Shown here piece after piece: positions 1-8,046 of a DNA stretch of 25,074 nt; positions within the stretch are counted from its first letter, which is position 1; every line of letters begins with the position of its first letter. The notes under the pieces are model-generated. The model did no database searches and had not been told where the DNA came from. It was given only the letters and a program-made list of their open reading frames with translations. A program made the position numbers and the translations under genes. This DNA is from a virus. The DNA is taken from positions 1-25,074 of IMG/VR virus record IMGVR_UViG_3300025127_000256. One strand, 5' to 3'.

Positions 1-2361
1 ACCTACATCCTGGAGTTTGGCGACGAATATTTTAGAATCCACAAAGACGGCGGCACGGTTGTTGATGGCAGTAGCAACCCGATTGAGGTGACAACGCCAT
101 ATGCCCATACAGATCTTTCCAAATTAAAATTTACGCAAAGCGCTGACGTTATGTATGTCGCGCACCCAAGTTTTTCACCCCGAAAGATAACAAGAACCAG
201 CCACACGGCTTGGACGATCACAGAAGTCACGTTTCTGCGTGGTCCGTTCCAGGATCAAAACACAAGTGCAACCACGTTTGTGGCGTCAGGGCGCACCGGC
301 ACTGTTAATGTGACAGCAAGCGCAAGCACCTTTGTCAGCACAGATGTAGGCCGGCTAATCAAAGTGCATGATGGTGTGACTAAAATTACCGGCTTTACTA
401 GCGCGACTGTGGTAGCAACATCAGTGCAGACAAATGCTGATGGCCGCACTGAGCTGATGCCAAGCTACACAGCGACCACACTGTCAGCCCATGAGGGCGA
501 CCCGTCATCAACTGGCCTAGAGCATAATGACCGCTATCAGGATAGTGCCGGTCAGTTCGTCGCGCAGGGGTTCAAGGTTGGTCAGAAAGTTACAGTCACT
601 GGTTTTACCGACAGTAATAATAACGAATCCAGCGCGATCATTGTAAAAGTCACCGAGGACACGCTATTGCTGGCGCCGAGCTCTGACCTCACAGATGAGG
701 CTGCCGGTGATAGTGTGACGATAGCCGGCGACCTGACAGCAACCACTGAATGGTCGCTTGGTGCTTTTTCGACAACAACCGGGTTTCCGTCAGCTGTTGC
801 CTTCTATGAGCAACGTCTAGTCTTTGCCTCAACAACAACACAGCCGCAGACCTTGTTCTTTTCGGTGGGCGGTAGTTTTGAGGATTTTGCTGACGGTGTT
901 GATGCAGATGATGCGCTTGTCTACACACTGGGATCTAATCAGGTAAACATCATCAGATACCTTCAGGCTGGCCGTGTGCTGCTTGTTGGCACGTCAGGTG
1001 GTGAGTTTGTGGTTACAAGCTCCGAGGACGCTCCTCTGAGCCCTACAAACGCCGTTGTGAAGCGTCAGGCTACATATGGTTCGGCAGATATACAGCCCGT
1101 CCAGGTGGCAAACGTGACGCTGTTTGTACAGCGCGCAAAGCGTAAACTGCGCGAGCTTGTGTTCGATCTTAACACAGACAGTTACCAGGCGCCTGATATG
1201 ACGCTGCTGGCTGAGCACATAACGGAAAGCGGCATCAAGGAAATGTCACTGCAACAAGAGCCGGACAATGTTGTCTGGTGCGTGTTGGAAAACGGCTTGT
1301 TTGTCGGCATGACCTATCGGCGCGAAGAAAACGTGATTGCATGGCATGAGCATATTATCGGCGGCAGATCCGGCGCTTGCACTGTCACGGTTAGCGATTA
1401 CGCCAACATAGCGGTCGGCACGACGCTTACTTTTACTAAGTCTGATGGCACAACGGTAACATTTACAAGTGAGGCAGCCGGCAGCTCTGATCCATCATCA
1501 TCGTTGGGCTTTCGGCCAAACACCAATAACAACACCACTGCTGACAACATCTTTACCGCAATCAATGCACACGAAGATTTTACTGTGGCTAACCCAGCGG
1601 CTGCGATTGTTACCATAGAAGAGACAAGCCCGACACCAACAGGGTTTTTATCTGTCGTCAGCTCCGACACAACAAGGCTAACCACCACAGATCAGACCCA
1701 TGCGCTTGTTGAAAGCGTTGCAACCATACCAGGCGAGCTTAATGAGGACGACACATATCTTATTGTGCAGCGCACTGTTAACGGTGCAACCAAGCGTTAT
1801 GTTGAGTATTTTAGCGCTTTTGATTTTGGCACAGATGTGGAAGATGCTTTTTTCGTTGATTCTGGACTTACATACTCAGGTACAAGCGCAACGTCGATAA
1901 GCGGTCTTAACCACCTGGAAGGCGAGGTTGTATCTATCTTGGCTAACGGCGCCACGCATCCTAACAAGACTGTCAGCTCTGGCGCAATCACCTTAGACTT
2001 TGCTGTCACCAAAGCACATATTGGTTTAAATTATAACTCGACATTGCAAACCATGCGGATCGAAGCCGGCGGCACTGAAGGGACAGCCCAAGGCAAAACC
2101 AAGCGAATCCATGAGGTTGTGTTGCGGCTGTTCCGTACCGTTGGTGTGACGGTAGGCAGCTCGGAAACGGAGCTTGATCGTATACCGTTTAGATCGTCAG
2201 CCCAAGCCATGACGGCGGCGATACCGTTATTTACTGGCGATAAAGAAATAGAGTTCAGGGGTGGGTTCGATACAGATGGATTTGTGGTGGTTCAACAGAA
2301 CCAGCCATTGCCTCTTACGCTTATCGGCATATTCCCGCGCCTGATTACGTTTGATCAGTGA
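1..2361 (+). CDS. tail tubular/nozzle protein (T7 gp12 position), 5' truncated by window
   Basis: The frame is open from base 1 (TYILEFGDEYFRIHKDGG...), so the gene begins upstream and the GTG at 88 is not the start. The product belongs to the large podophage tail family often labelled 'ubiquitin-activating E1 FCCH domain-containing protein'. Hallmarks are QSADVMYVAHPSFSPRK near the start, then GFPSAVAFYEQRLVFAS, NQVNIIRYL, LLVGTSGGEF, QRAKRKLREL and QQEPDNVVWCVLENG. The role, a structural part of the short tail tube (nozzle), is inferred from family and gene order. Two Ser/Thr/Val-rich beta stretches (about 245-370 and 540-720) look like FCCH-type inserts, and a further insert of about 112 residues sits at 1366-1701 between AWHEHIIGG and ALVESVATIPGE. 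The stop overlaps the next gene's start by 4 bases. Family assignment is firm; exact tail position is less so. Confidence 0.88.
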   Translation, partial: TYILEFGDEYFRIHKDGGTVVDGSSNPIEVTTPYAHTDLSKLKFTQSADVMYVAHPSFSPRKITRTSHTAWTITEVTFLRGPFQDQNTSATTFVASGRTGTVNVTASASTFVSTDVGRLIKVHDGVTKITGFTSATVVATSVQTNADGRTELMPSYTATTLSAHEGDPSSTGLEHNDRYQDSAGQFVAQGFKVGQKVTVTGFTDSNNNESSAIIVKVTEDTLLLAPSSDLTDEAAGDSVTIAGDLTATTEWSLGAFSTTTGFPSAVAFYEQRLVFASTTTQPQTLFFSVGGSFEDFADGVDADDALVYTLGSNQVNIIRYLQAGRVLLVGTSGGEFVVTSSEDAPLSPTNAVVKRQATYGSADIQPVQVANVTLFVQRAKRKLRELVFDLNTDSYQAPDMTLLAEHITESGIKEMSLQQEPDNVVWCVLENGLFVGMTYRREENVIAWHEHIIGGRSGACTVTVSDYANIAVGTTLTFTKSDGTTVTFTSEAAGSSDPSSSLGFRPNTNNNTTADNIFTAINAHEDFTVANPAAAIVTIEETSPTPTGFLSVVSSDTTRLTTTDQTHALVESVATIPGELNEDDTYLIVQRTVNGATKRYVEYFSAFDFGTDVEDAFFVDSGLTYSGTSATSISGLNHLEGEVVSILANGATHPNKTVSSGAITLDFAVTKAHIGLNYNSTLQTMRIEAGGTEGTAQGKTKRIHEVVLRLFRTVGVTVGSSETELDRIPFRSSAQAMTAAIPLFTGDKEIEFRGGFDTDGFVVVQQNQPLPLTLIGIFPRLITFDQ

Positions 2362-2801
2362 GGATTCTGGACTACGACCCCGACCATCTGCATGAGCTGA
2401 TGGATGGCGATCTGAATGACGGGGCAATAAAAAATATTGGCTATATGAAGGAATGGGCTAGCGAGCTGCAACAGCCTGGTTGGTCTTACACTCTTATAGA
2501 AAACGGTCACATTATCTGTTGTGCCGGCATAGTTGATATGTGGCCGGGTGTGGGCGAGGCGTGGTTTATCGCGTCAAGCAAAATACATCAGTATCCAAAG
2601 CCATTTATCAGGTTTGCCAAAACAGACGTGATGAAAAAAGTGGTAGACGAAAATGACCTATGGCGGGTGCAAGCGGTCTGCAAGGCAGACTGGCCGGCAG
2701 CGATCAAGTTCGCCAACTTTATGGGTTTTGAAACTGAAGGTCTGATGCGTAAGTACGGGCCAGAGGCAATGGATTATTTACGAGTAGCATGGGTGCGATA
2801 A
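2358..2801 (+). CDS. GNAT-fold protein at the T7 gp13 position
   Basis: 147 residues beginning MRILDYDPDHLHEL. The GTG start overlaps the preceding TGA (GTGA), consistent with translational coupling. The pattern is that of a degenerate GNAT acetyltransferase as found in podophage gp13-like proteins: an N-terminal helical stretch, a beta pair around WSYTLIENGHIICCAGIVDMWPG, WFIASSKI, then a C-terminal WPAAIKFANFMGFETEGLMRKYG, which is the usual GNAT end (side-by-side helix, 'GF..EG'). In T7, gp13 sits between gp12 and gp14 and is needed for virion assembly. Whether this copy acetylates anything cannot be told from sequence; no clear acetyl-CoA pyrophosphate loop is visible. An internal ATG at 2400 is a poorer start because it would remove the first strand. 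Confidence 0.75.
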   Translation: MRILDYDPDHLHELMDGDLNDGAIKNIGYMKEWASELQQPGWSYTLIENGHIICCAGIVDMWPGVGEAWFIASSKIHQYPKPFIRFAKTDVMKKVVDENDLWRVQAVCKADWPAAIKFANFMGFETEGLMRKYGPEAMDYLRVAWVR

Positions 2802-3248
2802 ATGGGCTTTTTATTTGAAGGTAGAGTCGGTCAGCAAGAACAGGCGGCATATAATTTTACTGCTGATGTTAACGAACGTAACGCTAAGGCAGCTGACCAA
2901 GAAGCAGCTCAGCTTATTTTTACGGAAGAACAGAACATCGTTAAGTTCCGTGAAGATGTTAGTGATCTGCAAGACGCAACAGGGCAAGCTTATCGCCGTA
3001 ATGGCTGGATAGCAGAAGAAGGAACACCTCTTAAAGTAGCGCTCGCCAACGCACAAGAAGCAGATGCCGAGATAGAAACCCGCCGATATAACGCCGCTGT
3101 TGGAGCGCAAACAACGCGCGAAAAAGGTGTTGAGCAAAGATTGCAAGGAACGTTGAATCGTATGTATGGAAAGGCTGCAAGAACAAGAGGCCAGGCTAGG
3201 GCAGTCACTAGCCTTATACAAACTGGCGCAGCCATAGCGGGTGCATAA
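2802..3248 (+). CDS. internal virion (core) protein, gp14-like
   Basis: 148 residues, ATG directly after the preceding TAA with no gap. It is Ala/Gln/Glu-rich and predicted almost fully helical. The stretch GQAYRRNGWIAEEGTPLKVALANAQEADAEIETRRYNAA (about residues 62-100) matches the recurring 'YR.NG...EGTPL.VL...A.E.' pattern of podophage internal virion proteins of the gp14 kind. The C-terminus is hydrophobic (LIQTGAAIAGA). In T7 these proteins form the inner core and are ejected to extend the tail channel through the envelope. The role here is inferred from length, composition and strict T7-like position between gp13-like and gp15-like genes. The stop overlaps the next ATG by one base. Confidence 0.72.
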   Translation: MGFLFEGRVGQQEQAAYNFTADVNERNAKAADQEAAQLIFTEEQNIVKFREDVSDLQDATGQAYRRNGWIAEEGTPLKVALANAQEADAEIETRRYNAAVGAQTTREKGVEQRLQGTLNRMYGKAARTRGQARAVTSLIQTGAAIAGA

Positions 3249-5068
3249 TGAAAGTTCCAACATACAGACAGCAAACAGCGCGAACAGCCTCAACAGGGGC
3301 TACATTTTTCACAACGCAAGCAAATCCCGGCGCTTTATCAGCTGGACTGCGCGCACAAGCGCAAATGTTTGGTGCTGCAGAAAAAGTGGCTGTGGACTAT
3401 TACGCCAATGAACAGAAGATAAAAAGACAAGCAGAGCTTAATGACGCAAATTTTGAATTGAAACAGGAGTTGCAAGAATTACAGCAACAACAAAAAACGC
3501 GATCGCCAAAAGAGGTTTTGTTTGACGATCCGCTTGGCCGCACCACTAGTTTTACAAAACAGGGGCAACAAAAACTAAATGAAATATTGTCTAGAATTAC
3601 GGACAAACGAGTACGGCGCGCTTTTCAAGAAGCATCACGCGATAGCCTTAATACCTTTACCATAAATGTAAACCAGGATGCCCGTAATAGGCTTATCGAT
3701 CAGAATAAAGCCAGCGGTTTGGAAACTGGCAACAACCTTGTTGACGCGATGGTTATGGGCAACCCGGCTGAACGCGAGATTGCTAAGAAAAAATTATTTG
3801 GTGACTCGTCAACTGGCGAGCTAGGTCATTACGAGACGATGGCAGCTGACGGCTATATTAAACAGGTTGATGCTGTAAAGTTAGAGCGTGACGCGCAGAT
3901 CAAACTGCGAGATCGGATTAAGCAAGCTGATACAGCAATTCTTAACAGTAATGTTAATAAAAATGTATTGCTTGCTGGTGATGTATCGCTGCCTTTCACG
4001 CAACGCAATGATGCTTTTTCAAACCTAACAAAAGAGATAGATCAGGCGGTTGCCAACAACACAATTACTGCTGATGAAGGCCAAAAGAAAAAGATGTCGG
4101 CGGCTGATGATACAGTCCGGGCAATCGGATTGAGTATGTTGACAAGATCTCCAGATGCGACCGCTGCGTTTCTACAAATGGCAGAAGGCGATGTTGATGA
4201 CCCGGTTCTGGAATCTGCTTTTACCATGATGGACGCCGGGGACCGCATTAAGGTGCTTAATGATTTAGATACGCTTGCTAAAAAAATTGACACCGAGCGC
4301 AGAGAAAAAGAAGAGGCTGACGAAAACGCTGCCGCAGCTGAAAATAAACTTGCCTATAGAACAATTATTAATGTCGATAAAAACAACCCTACAGCACTTG
4401 AAGCAGCAAAGAGAGTACACCAACAATTGATTGCTCGTCGTTTTTACACTCCTACGGAGCGCAAAGCTGCTGAGTATTTTCTTGGCCTCAACGATAAACC
4501 TGGCGGCACTGAAACAAAAACAACCAAAAATGCAATTAAGATATTACGAAACGCCGATCTGCGAAATGAAGTGACCTTGGATTTAGTCATAAGCCTAGCG
4601 AATGAATTAAGCGTTTCTGATTTTGACAAATATTCTAAGCTGGCTGTGACAGAAGCTAGCGAGGGTTTCAAACGTGCAAAAGACCTCATAGCTGCAAACC
4701 TTAAATATAATGAGTTTAAAGACTCAACAAACGCGCTTGGTAATGCAGCTGATAGGATGTTCGCACAAAGCACCGAAGAATTGATTACATGGCTGGAAAC
4801 AGAGGGCGTTGGTTCTAATTATAATCAAATCGTTGCAAAAGCGCGTGAGATTAATGCCGACAACGCAGTTGAATATAAAGAGCTGATGAGTGAAGCGATT
4901 ACGTCTTATTTACAAGGCCAATCAGTTTTGATGCCCGGTTTGCCTCAGAATATTGAGGAAGCTAAAATATTTTTACAACAAAAACTAGTGGCAAATCCTA
5001 GCGATATGGTGGCTGTTGGTATTACGCAAACGATTAGAGATTATGAAAAGACATTGAGAGGCAATTAG
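3248..5068 (+). CDS. internal virion protein, gp15-like
   Basis: 606 residues starting MKVPTYRQQT, in the ATAATG overlap with the preceding stop. The N-terminus (PTYRQQT...G..FF..QANPGALSAGLRAQAQMFGAAEKVAVDYY) is the typical start of large podophage internal core proteins. The rest is mostly alpha-helical and charged, with heptad-like stretches at about 55-85 (ELKQELQELQQQQ) and 350-370 (EEADENAAAAENK). No enzyme motif is visible. Position and size (T7 gp15 is about 750 residues) support the middle subunit of the ejected core. The stop TAG overlaps the next gene's GTG by one base, so genes 2358-7899 form one coupled block. Confidence 0.72.
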   Translation: MKVPTYRQQTARTASTGATFFTTQANPGALSAGLRAQAQMFGAAEKVAVDYYANEQKIKRQAELNDANFELKQELQELQQQQKTRSPKEVLFDDPLGRTTSFTKQGQQKLNEILSRITDKRVRRAFQEASRDSLNTFTINVNQDARNRLIDQNKASGLETGNNLVDAMVMGNPAEREIAKKKLFGDSSTGELGHYETMAADGYIKQVDAVKLERDAQIKLRDRIKQADTAILNSNVNKNVLLAGDVSLPFTQRNDAFSNLTKEIDQAVANNTITADEGQKKKMSAADDTVRAIGLSMLTRSPDATAAFLQMAEGDVDDPVLESAFTMMDAGDRIKVLNDLDTLAKKIDTERREKEEADENAAAAENKLAYRTIINVDKNNPTALEAAKRVHQQLIARRFYTPTERKAAEYFLGLNDKPGGTETKTTKNAIKILRNADLRNEVTLDLVISLANELSVSDFDKYSKLAVTEASEGFKRAKDLIAANLKYNEFKDSTNALGNAADRMFAQSTEELITWLETEGVGSNYNQIVAKAREINADNAVEYKELMSEAITSYLQGQSVLMPGLPQNIEEAKIFLQQKLVANPSDMVAVGITQTIRDYEKTLRGN

Positions 5069-7899
5069 TGGATAACGAAACTGAACAGTTAAACGCTTAT
5101 GACGTTGCTGAAACATCTCGCTATTTGATGGGCAGCATAAAAAAGCCTGAGCCAGAAATGGAAATCATGGGTAGGCCCATGAGCGAGCTAGAGCAAGCTG
5201 GCGAGCAAACTAAGGACGAACTGTACCGAGTTGTAGGCGGTGGTTTGCGCGATGCCGCGCAATCAGCCATTGACACCGGGTCTGATCTTATTGAGGTAGG
5301 TGCGTTCGGCCCATCTATGGCACTTGTTGGCAAACAGATAAAAGCCACAGTGCCGCCATCACGATTGCCAGAGGTGCCAGAGCCAGAGGGTTTTGCGGGT
5401 AGTCTTGTAAGAGATTTTATCCAGTTTGGTACTGGCATGGTGGCAACACCAATAGGTGGCCCTGCATCTATAGGCAAAACAATATTAAAATCAGCAGTGG
5501 CTGACGGCGGTTATTTTGACCCTGCCGAGGGCGGTTTTATTCGACCATTGATAGATTTAGGCATTTTACCGCAAGCAGTCGATTTTCTTGCTGTTGAGTC
5601 AGATGAAGAGGACAGCGCGGCAGAGCGCTTGCAAAGCAGATTAGGTCTAGCAGCACAAGGCACAGCGATAGGCGGCGCTTTCGAGGGTATTCTTGGCACC
5701 TTGCGCGCTATCAAAAACAACCCAGCTGCATTGCGAGCTGCAACAAATACGATTGCAACAGCAACTGGCGCGTCAGCTTTGATACCGTCTGATGCCGAGG
5801 GCTCACCTATAAAACGATTACTAAAGCTAACAAAAGCTGAACGCGATGTTATAAAAACAGACATTGCGAACCAAAAACCAAAAGAAGGTCAAACACCTGT
5901 TCAGTTAAAAGATGTGGTGGCTGAAGCGGAACGAGTTAAAAATTTATATGCCCCAGAAGATGGCTGGTTGCCTATCAATGTACAAACAGGAAGCTCTAAC
6001 CCAACATTTAAAGTAGATAAAGACGGCGGTCTAGAAATCCGTTGGCAACAGCCAGCTTATGCGTTTCACAATCCACCAGGCGAAAAGTTAAAAGGTGAGG
6101 CCGGCAAAGCTCAACGCGCAGCGCATCAACAAAACTTAGTTGATACCACCGTGTCTGATGTGGGCGTTGTTGTAGAAAGGGCGAAAAACGGCGACCAGGC
6201 GGCGATAGAGATTATTAACCAGGCTAACTGGTATCGATCAATGAGAACGGCTCTACGCAAAGAATTTGGCGGTTTGGGAGATGTTTTTGCAGATATTATA
6301 GGCGCAACATCAGCACAGACTAATGTGCAGCAAAATTATGACAATGCGTTGCAAGTTTTGCGAAGATATACGCGAGGCGAGTTTGATGAAGAAATAGCAA
6401 TCTATCAGAAAAGAATTGATTCTGGTGAGCCAATGGGCAGCGCTGAATTAAATAGGTTGCACAAAGATGAGGACAGTCCTTTTAAGCTTATAACAAAAGC
6501 ATCTGAGGCGTTGTTTAACACCAACAGCCCAGCTGCGACAGAAGCTTTGTTGAATATGTTTCGGCAAATAAAACCAGGCAAAGCGCCTAAAACAGTTAAT
6601 TTTACTGGCAACTTAATTGGGTTTGGTAATGAGGCAACTATTGATGTGTGGGCTGCACGGTATTTGCGCGATGCCGCTGGTCTGCCACGGATACCACCGC
6701 CAGCAGAAAAGGCAGTATCTGGCAAACATCTAACAAAATCCACCTTTGACGATCCGCAAATAGGCGCAGAATTTGGTTTTGGACAAGAAGTATTTTCTAA
6801 GGCAGCCGCTGAACTCAATGCAAGCGGCATCATCAAAGAGGTCAATCCTGAGCTAGGTGAAATTGGACCTGATGATTTGCAAGCAGTCGTCTGGTTTATG
6901 GAAAAAGAAAAATGGACAAAGAACGGATGGACAACAAAAGCCGGTGAGGGCGGCTCGCTTGACCTTGAATCTGTCTATGGCGGCTCTCCTAATCGCAGTC
7001 GTGTAGCGCAATTACGGTCTGTTATAAATAAAAAAGGCAGCACAGCTGAGCAAATCGCTGCTGCTGAAACCGAGCTGGCAACCCTGGAAGGCAGAGCAGA
7101 GCGGTTTACTGCTGGTGTTTCTATGGAACGACCTAACTTACGCCCGACAAACCCTGAACAAGCGCAGCTCGCATCTGAGTTAACCGCACCGTTAAAAGAC
7201 GATGATAGCGTTATAGGGTTCCAGGCCAACAACACATATGGCGAGTTTATGGGCGATCTTGAGCGTTCCCTTAATTTTGAGGTTGTGACGCAGACAAATT
7301 TTGACCCAACAGAAATGACAAAAGCCCTAATTGATGCTGGCAAGAAATACAATCAAGACGCTGTCTTTATCTCTAAGGTTGTTGCCCCCGGCACAGCAAA
7401 CGCACGGCCTGGTGGTGAAATTTATTTTAGAGATAGACAAGGTGTGGATTTTGCCCAACAGGTAACAGAAATACTCAAAAAATATAAGATAGGCGATGAA
7501 AACATCGATGGGTTTACCTATATAACAGATGCAAGACAGGCTGATCGGGTTGATGTTCAAGCTGCCGGCACAGACGAAACAGCAGGGTTAGTAGGGGTTA
7601 GGTTTCAATATATACCAGAATTTGCTGGCACGGCTGGCGACCCAAATTTATCCGGCATAATGTCAGACGCACAGCAAGTCTACGCTGACGCAATGGAAGA
7701 GATTTTGAGTTTAGACGGTGTTACTTATGCAGATGTTGTGTTTTACGACACTAAAGTATATGCTAACCCGGACGTTGATTACGTTGTAGGAGCAACAAGT
7801 TATGAAGACTTTGGAACAGTTGCGGGACGAAATGGAAGCCAAATACGGCAAGGACAGCCGGATGGTGGCACAGTTGAACCGGCAGATAGCGGCGGCTAA
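5068..7899 (+). CDS. large internal virion/polyvalent protein A (gp16 region)
   Basis: 943 residues from a GTG overlapping the preceding TAG. Three parts can be seen. Residues about 30-215 contain GRPMSELEQ, GGYFDPAEGG and LQSRLGLAAQGTAIGGAFEGI, a pattern shared by giant internal proteins of marine podophages. Residues about 385-630 hold NWYRSMRTALRKEFGGL, ADIIGATSAQTNVQQNYDNA and FGNEATIDVWAARYL, which resembles the DUF7178-type domain of phage polyvalent proteins. Residues about 745-850 hold NQDAVFISKV, ANARPGGEIYF and DGFTYITDARQADRV, another module known from such proteins. The likely role is an ejected core protein. I see no soluble lytic transglycosylase motif, unlike T7 gp16. The last 98 bases overlap a small gene in another frame (7802-7972). 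Confidence 0.68.
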   Translation: MDNETEQLNAYDVAETSRYLMGSIKKPEPEMEIMGRPMSELEQAGEQTKDELYRVVGGGLRDAAQSAIDTGSDLIEVGAFGPSMALVGKQIKATVPPSRLPEVPEPEGFAGSLVRDFIQFGTGMVATPIGGPASIGKTILKSAVADGGYFDPAEGGFIRPLIDLGILPQAVDFLAVESDEEDSAAERLQSRLGLAAQGTAIGGAFEGILGTLRAIKNNPAALRAATNTIATATGASALIPSDAEGSPIKRLLKLTKAERDVIKTDIANQKPKEGQTPVQLKDVVAEAERVKNLYAPEDGWLPINVQTGSSNPTFKVDKDGGLEIRWQQPAYAFHNPPGEKLKGEAGKAQRAAHQQNLVDTTVSDVGVVVERAKNGDQAAIEIINQANWYRSMRTALRKEFGGLGDVFADIIGATSAQTNVQQNYDNALQVLRRYTRGEFDEEIAIYQKRIDSGEPMGSAELNRLHKDEDSPFKLITKASEALFNTNSPAATEALLNMFRQIKPGKAPKTVNFTGNLIGFGNEATIDVWAARYLRDAAGLPRIPPPAEKAVSGKHLTKSTFDDPQIGAEFGFGQEVFSKAAAELNASGIIKEVNPELGEIGPDDLQAVVWFMEKEKWTKNGWTTKAGEGGSLDLESVYGGSPNRSRVAQLRSVINKKGSTAEQIAAAETELATLEGRAERFTAGVSMERPNLRPTNPEQAQLASELTAPLKDDDSVIGFQANNTYGEFMGDLERSLNFEVVTQTNFDPTEMTKALIDAGKKYNQDAVFISKVVAPGTANARPGGEIYFRDRQGVDFAQQVTEILKKYKIGDENIDGFTYITDARQADRVDVQAAGTDETAGLVGVRFQYIPEFAGTAGDPNLSGIMSDAQQVYADAMEEILSLDGVTYADVVFYDTKVYANPDVDYVVGATSYEDFGTVAGRNGSQIRQGQPDGGTVEPADSGG

Positions 7900-7972
7900 A
7901 TCTGGGCAAACAAGCAAAGATTTATACGTTACGGGATCTTACAAAAAGTCAACACAGCCACAAACTGTGTAG
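7802..7972 (+). CDS. small hypothetical protein (56 aa) overlapping the 943-aa gene
   Basis: The frame gives MKTLEQLRDEMEAKYGKDSR followed by MVAQLNRQIAAAKSGQ and ends QPQTV. A clear Shine-Dalgarno TAGGAG (7787-7792) stands 9 bases before the ATG, inside the upstream gene, which supports real translation. The first 35 residues are predicted to form one or two amphipathic, coiled-coil-like helices with mixed charge; the tail is Ser/Thr/Lys-rich. It overlaps the 3' 98 bases of the preceding gene and ends 37 bases before the terminator at 8009. I do not recognise a family beyond a general likeness to short helical phage late proteins. Its place inside the core-protein block suggests a structural or assembly role, but this is only inference. 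Confidence 0.62.
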   Translation: MKTLEQLRDEMEAKYGKDSRMVAQLNRQIAAAKSGQTSKDLYVTGSYKKSTQPQTV

Positions 7973-8008
7973 CCAACGCATCTAAATTATAGTAAATATA
8001 AATAAAGT

Positions 8009-8034
8009 GGGCGTCCTTTTGGGGCGCCTTTTTC
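8009..8034 (+). terminator. rho-independent terminator inside the late operon
   Basis: GGCGTCC (8010-8016) pairs with GGGCGCC (8022-8028), seven pairs with one T-G wobble, around loop TTTTG, followed by TTTTT and C. An A-rich stretch precedes it. The next gene's Shine-Dalgarno GGAG (8038-8041) begins four bases after this span, so transcripts of the 1120-aa gene must read through it unless a start point hides within about 10 bases. Confidence 0.8.
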
Positions 8035-8046
8035 TTTGGAGTTTTC

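Noticed and set aside
2811-3293. 160-residue minus-strand open frame opposite the gp14-like gene
   Set aside because: Cys/Leu/Ser-rich shadow of a real helical gene; no ribosome site and no family likeness. The plus-strand chain of stop-start overlaps explains the region.
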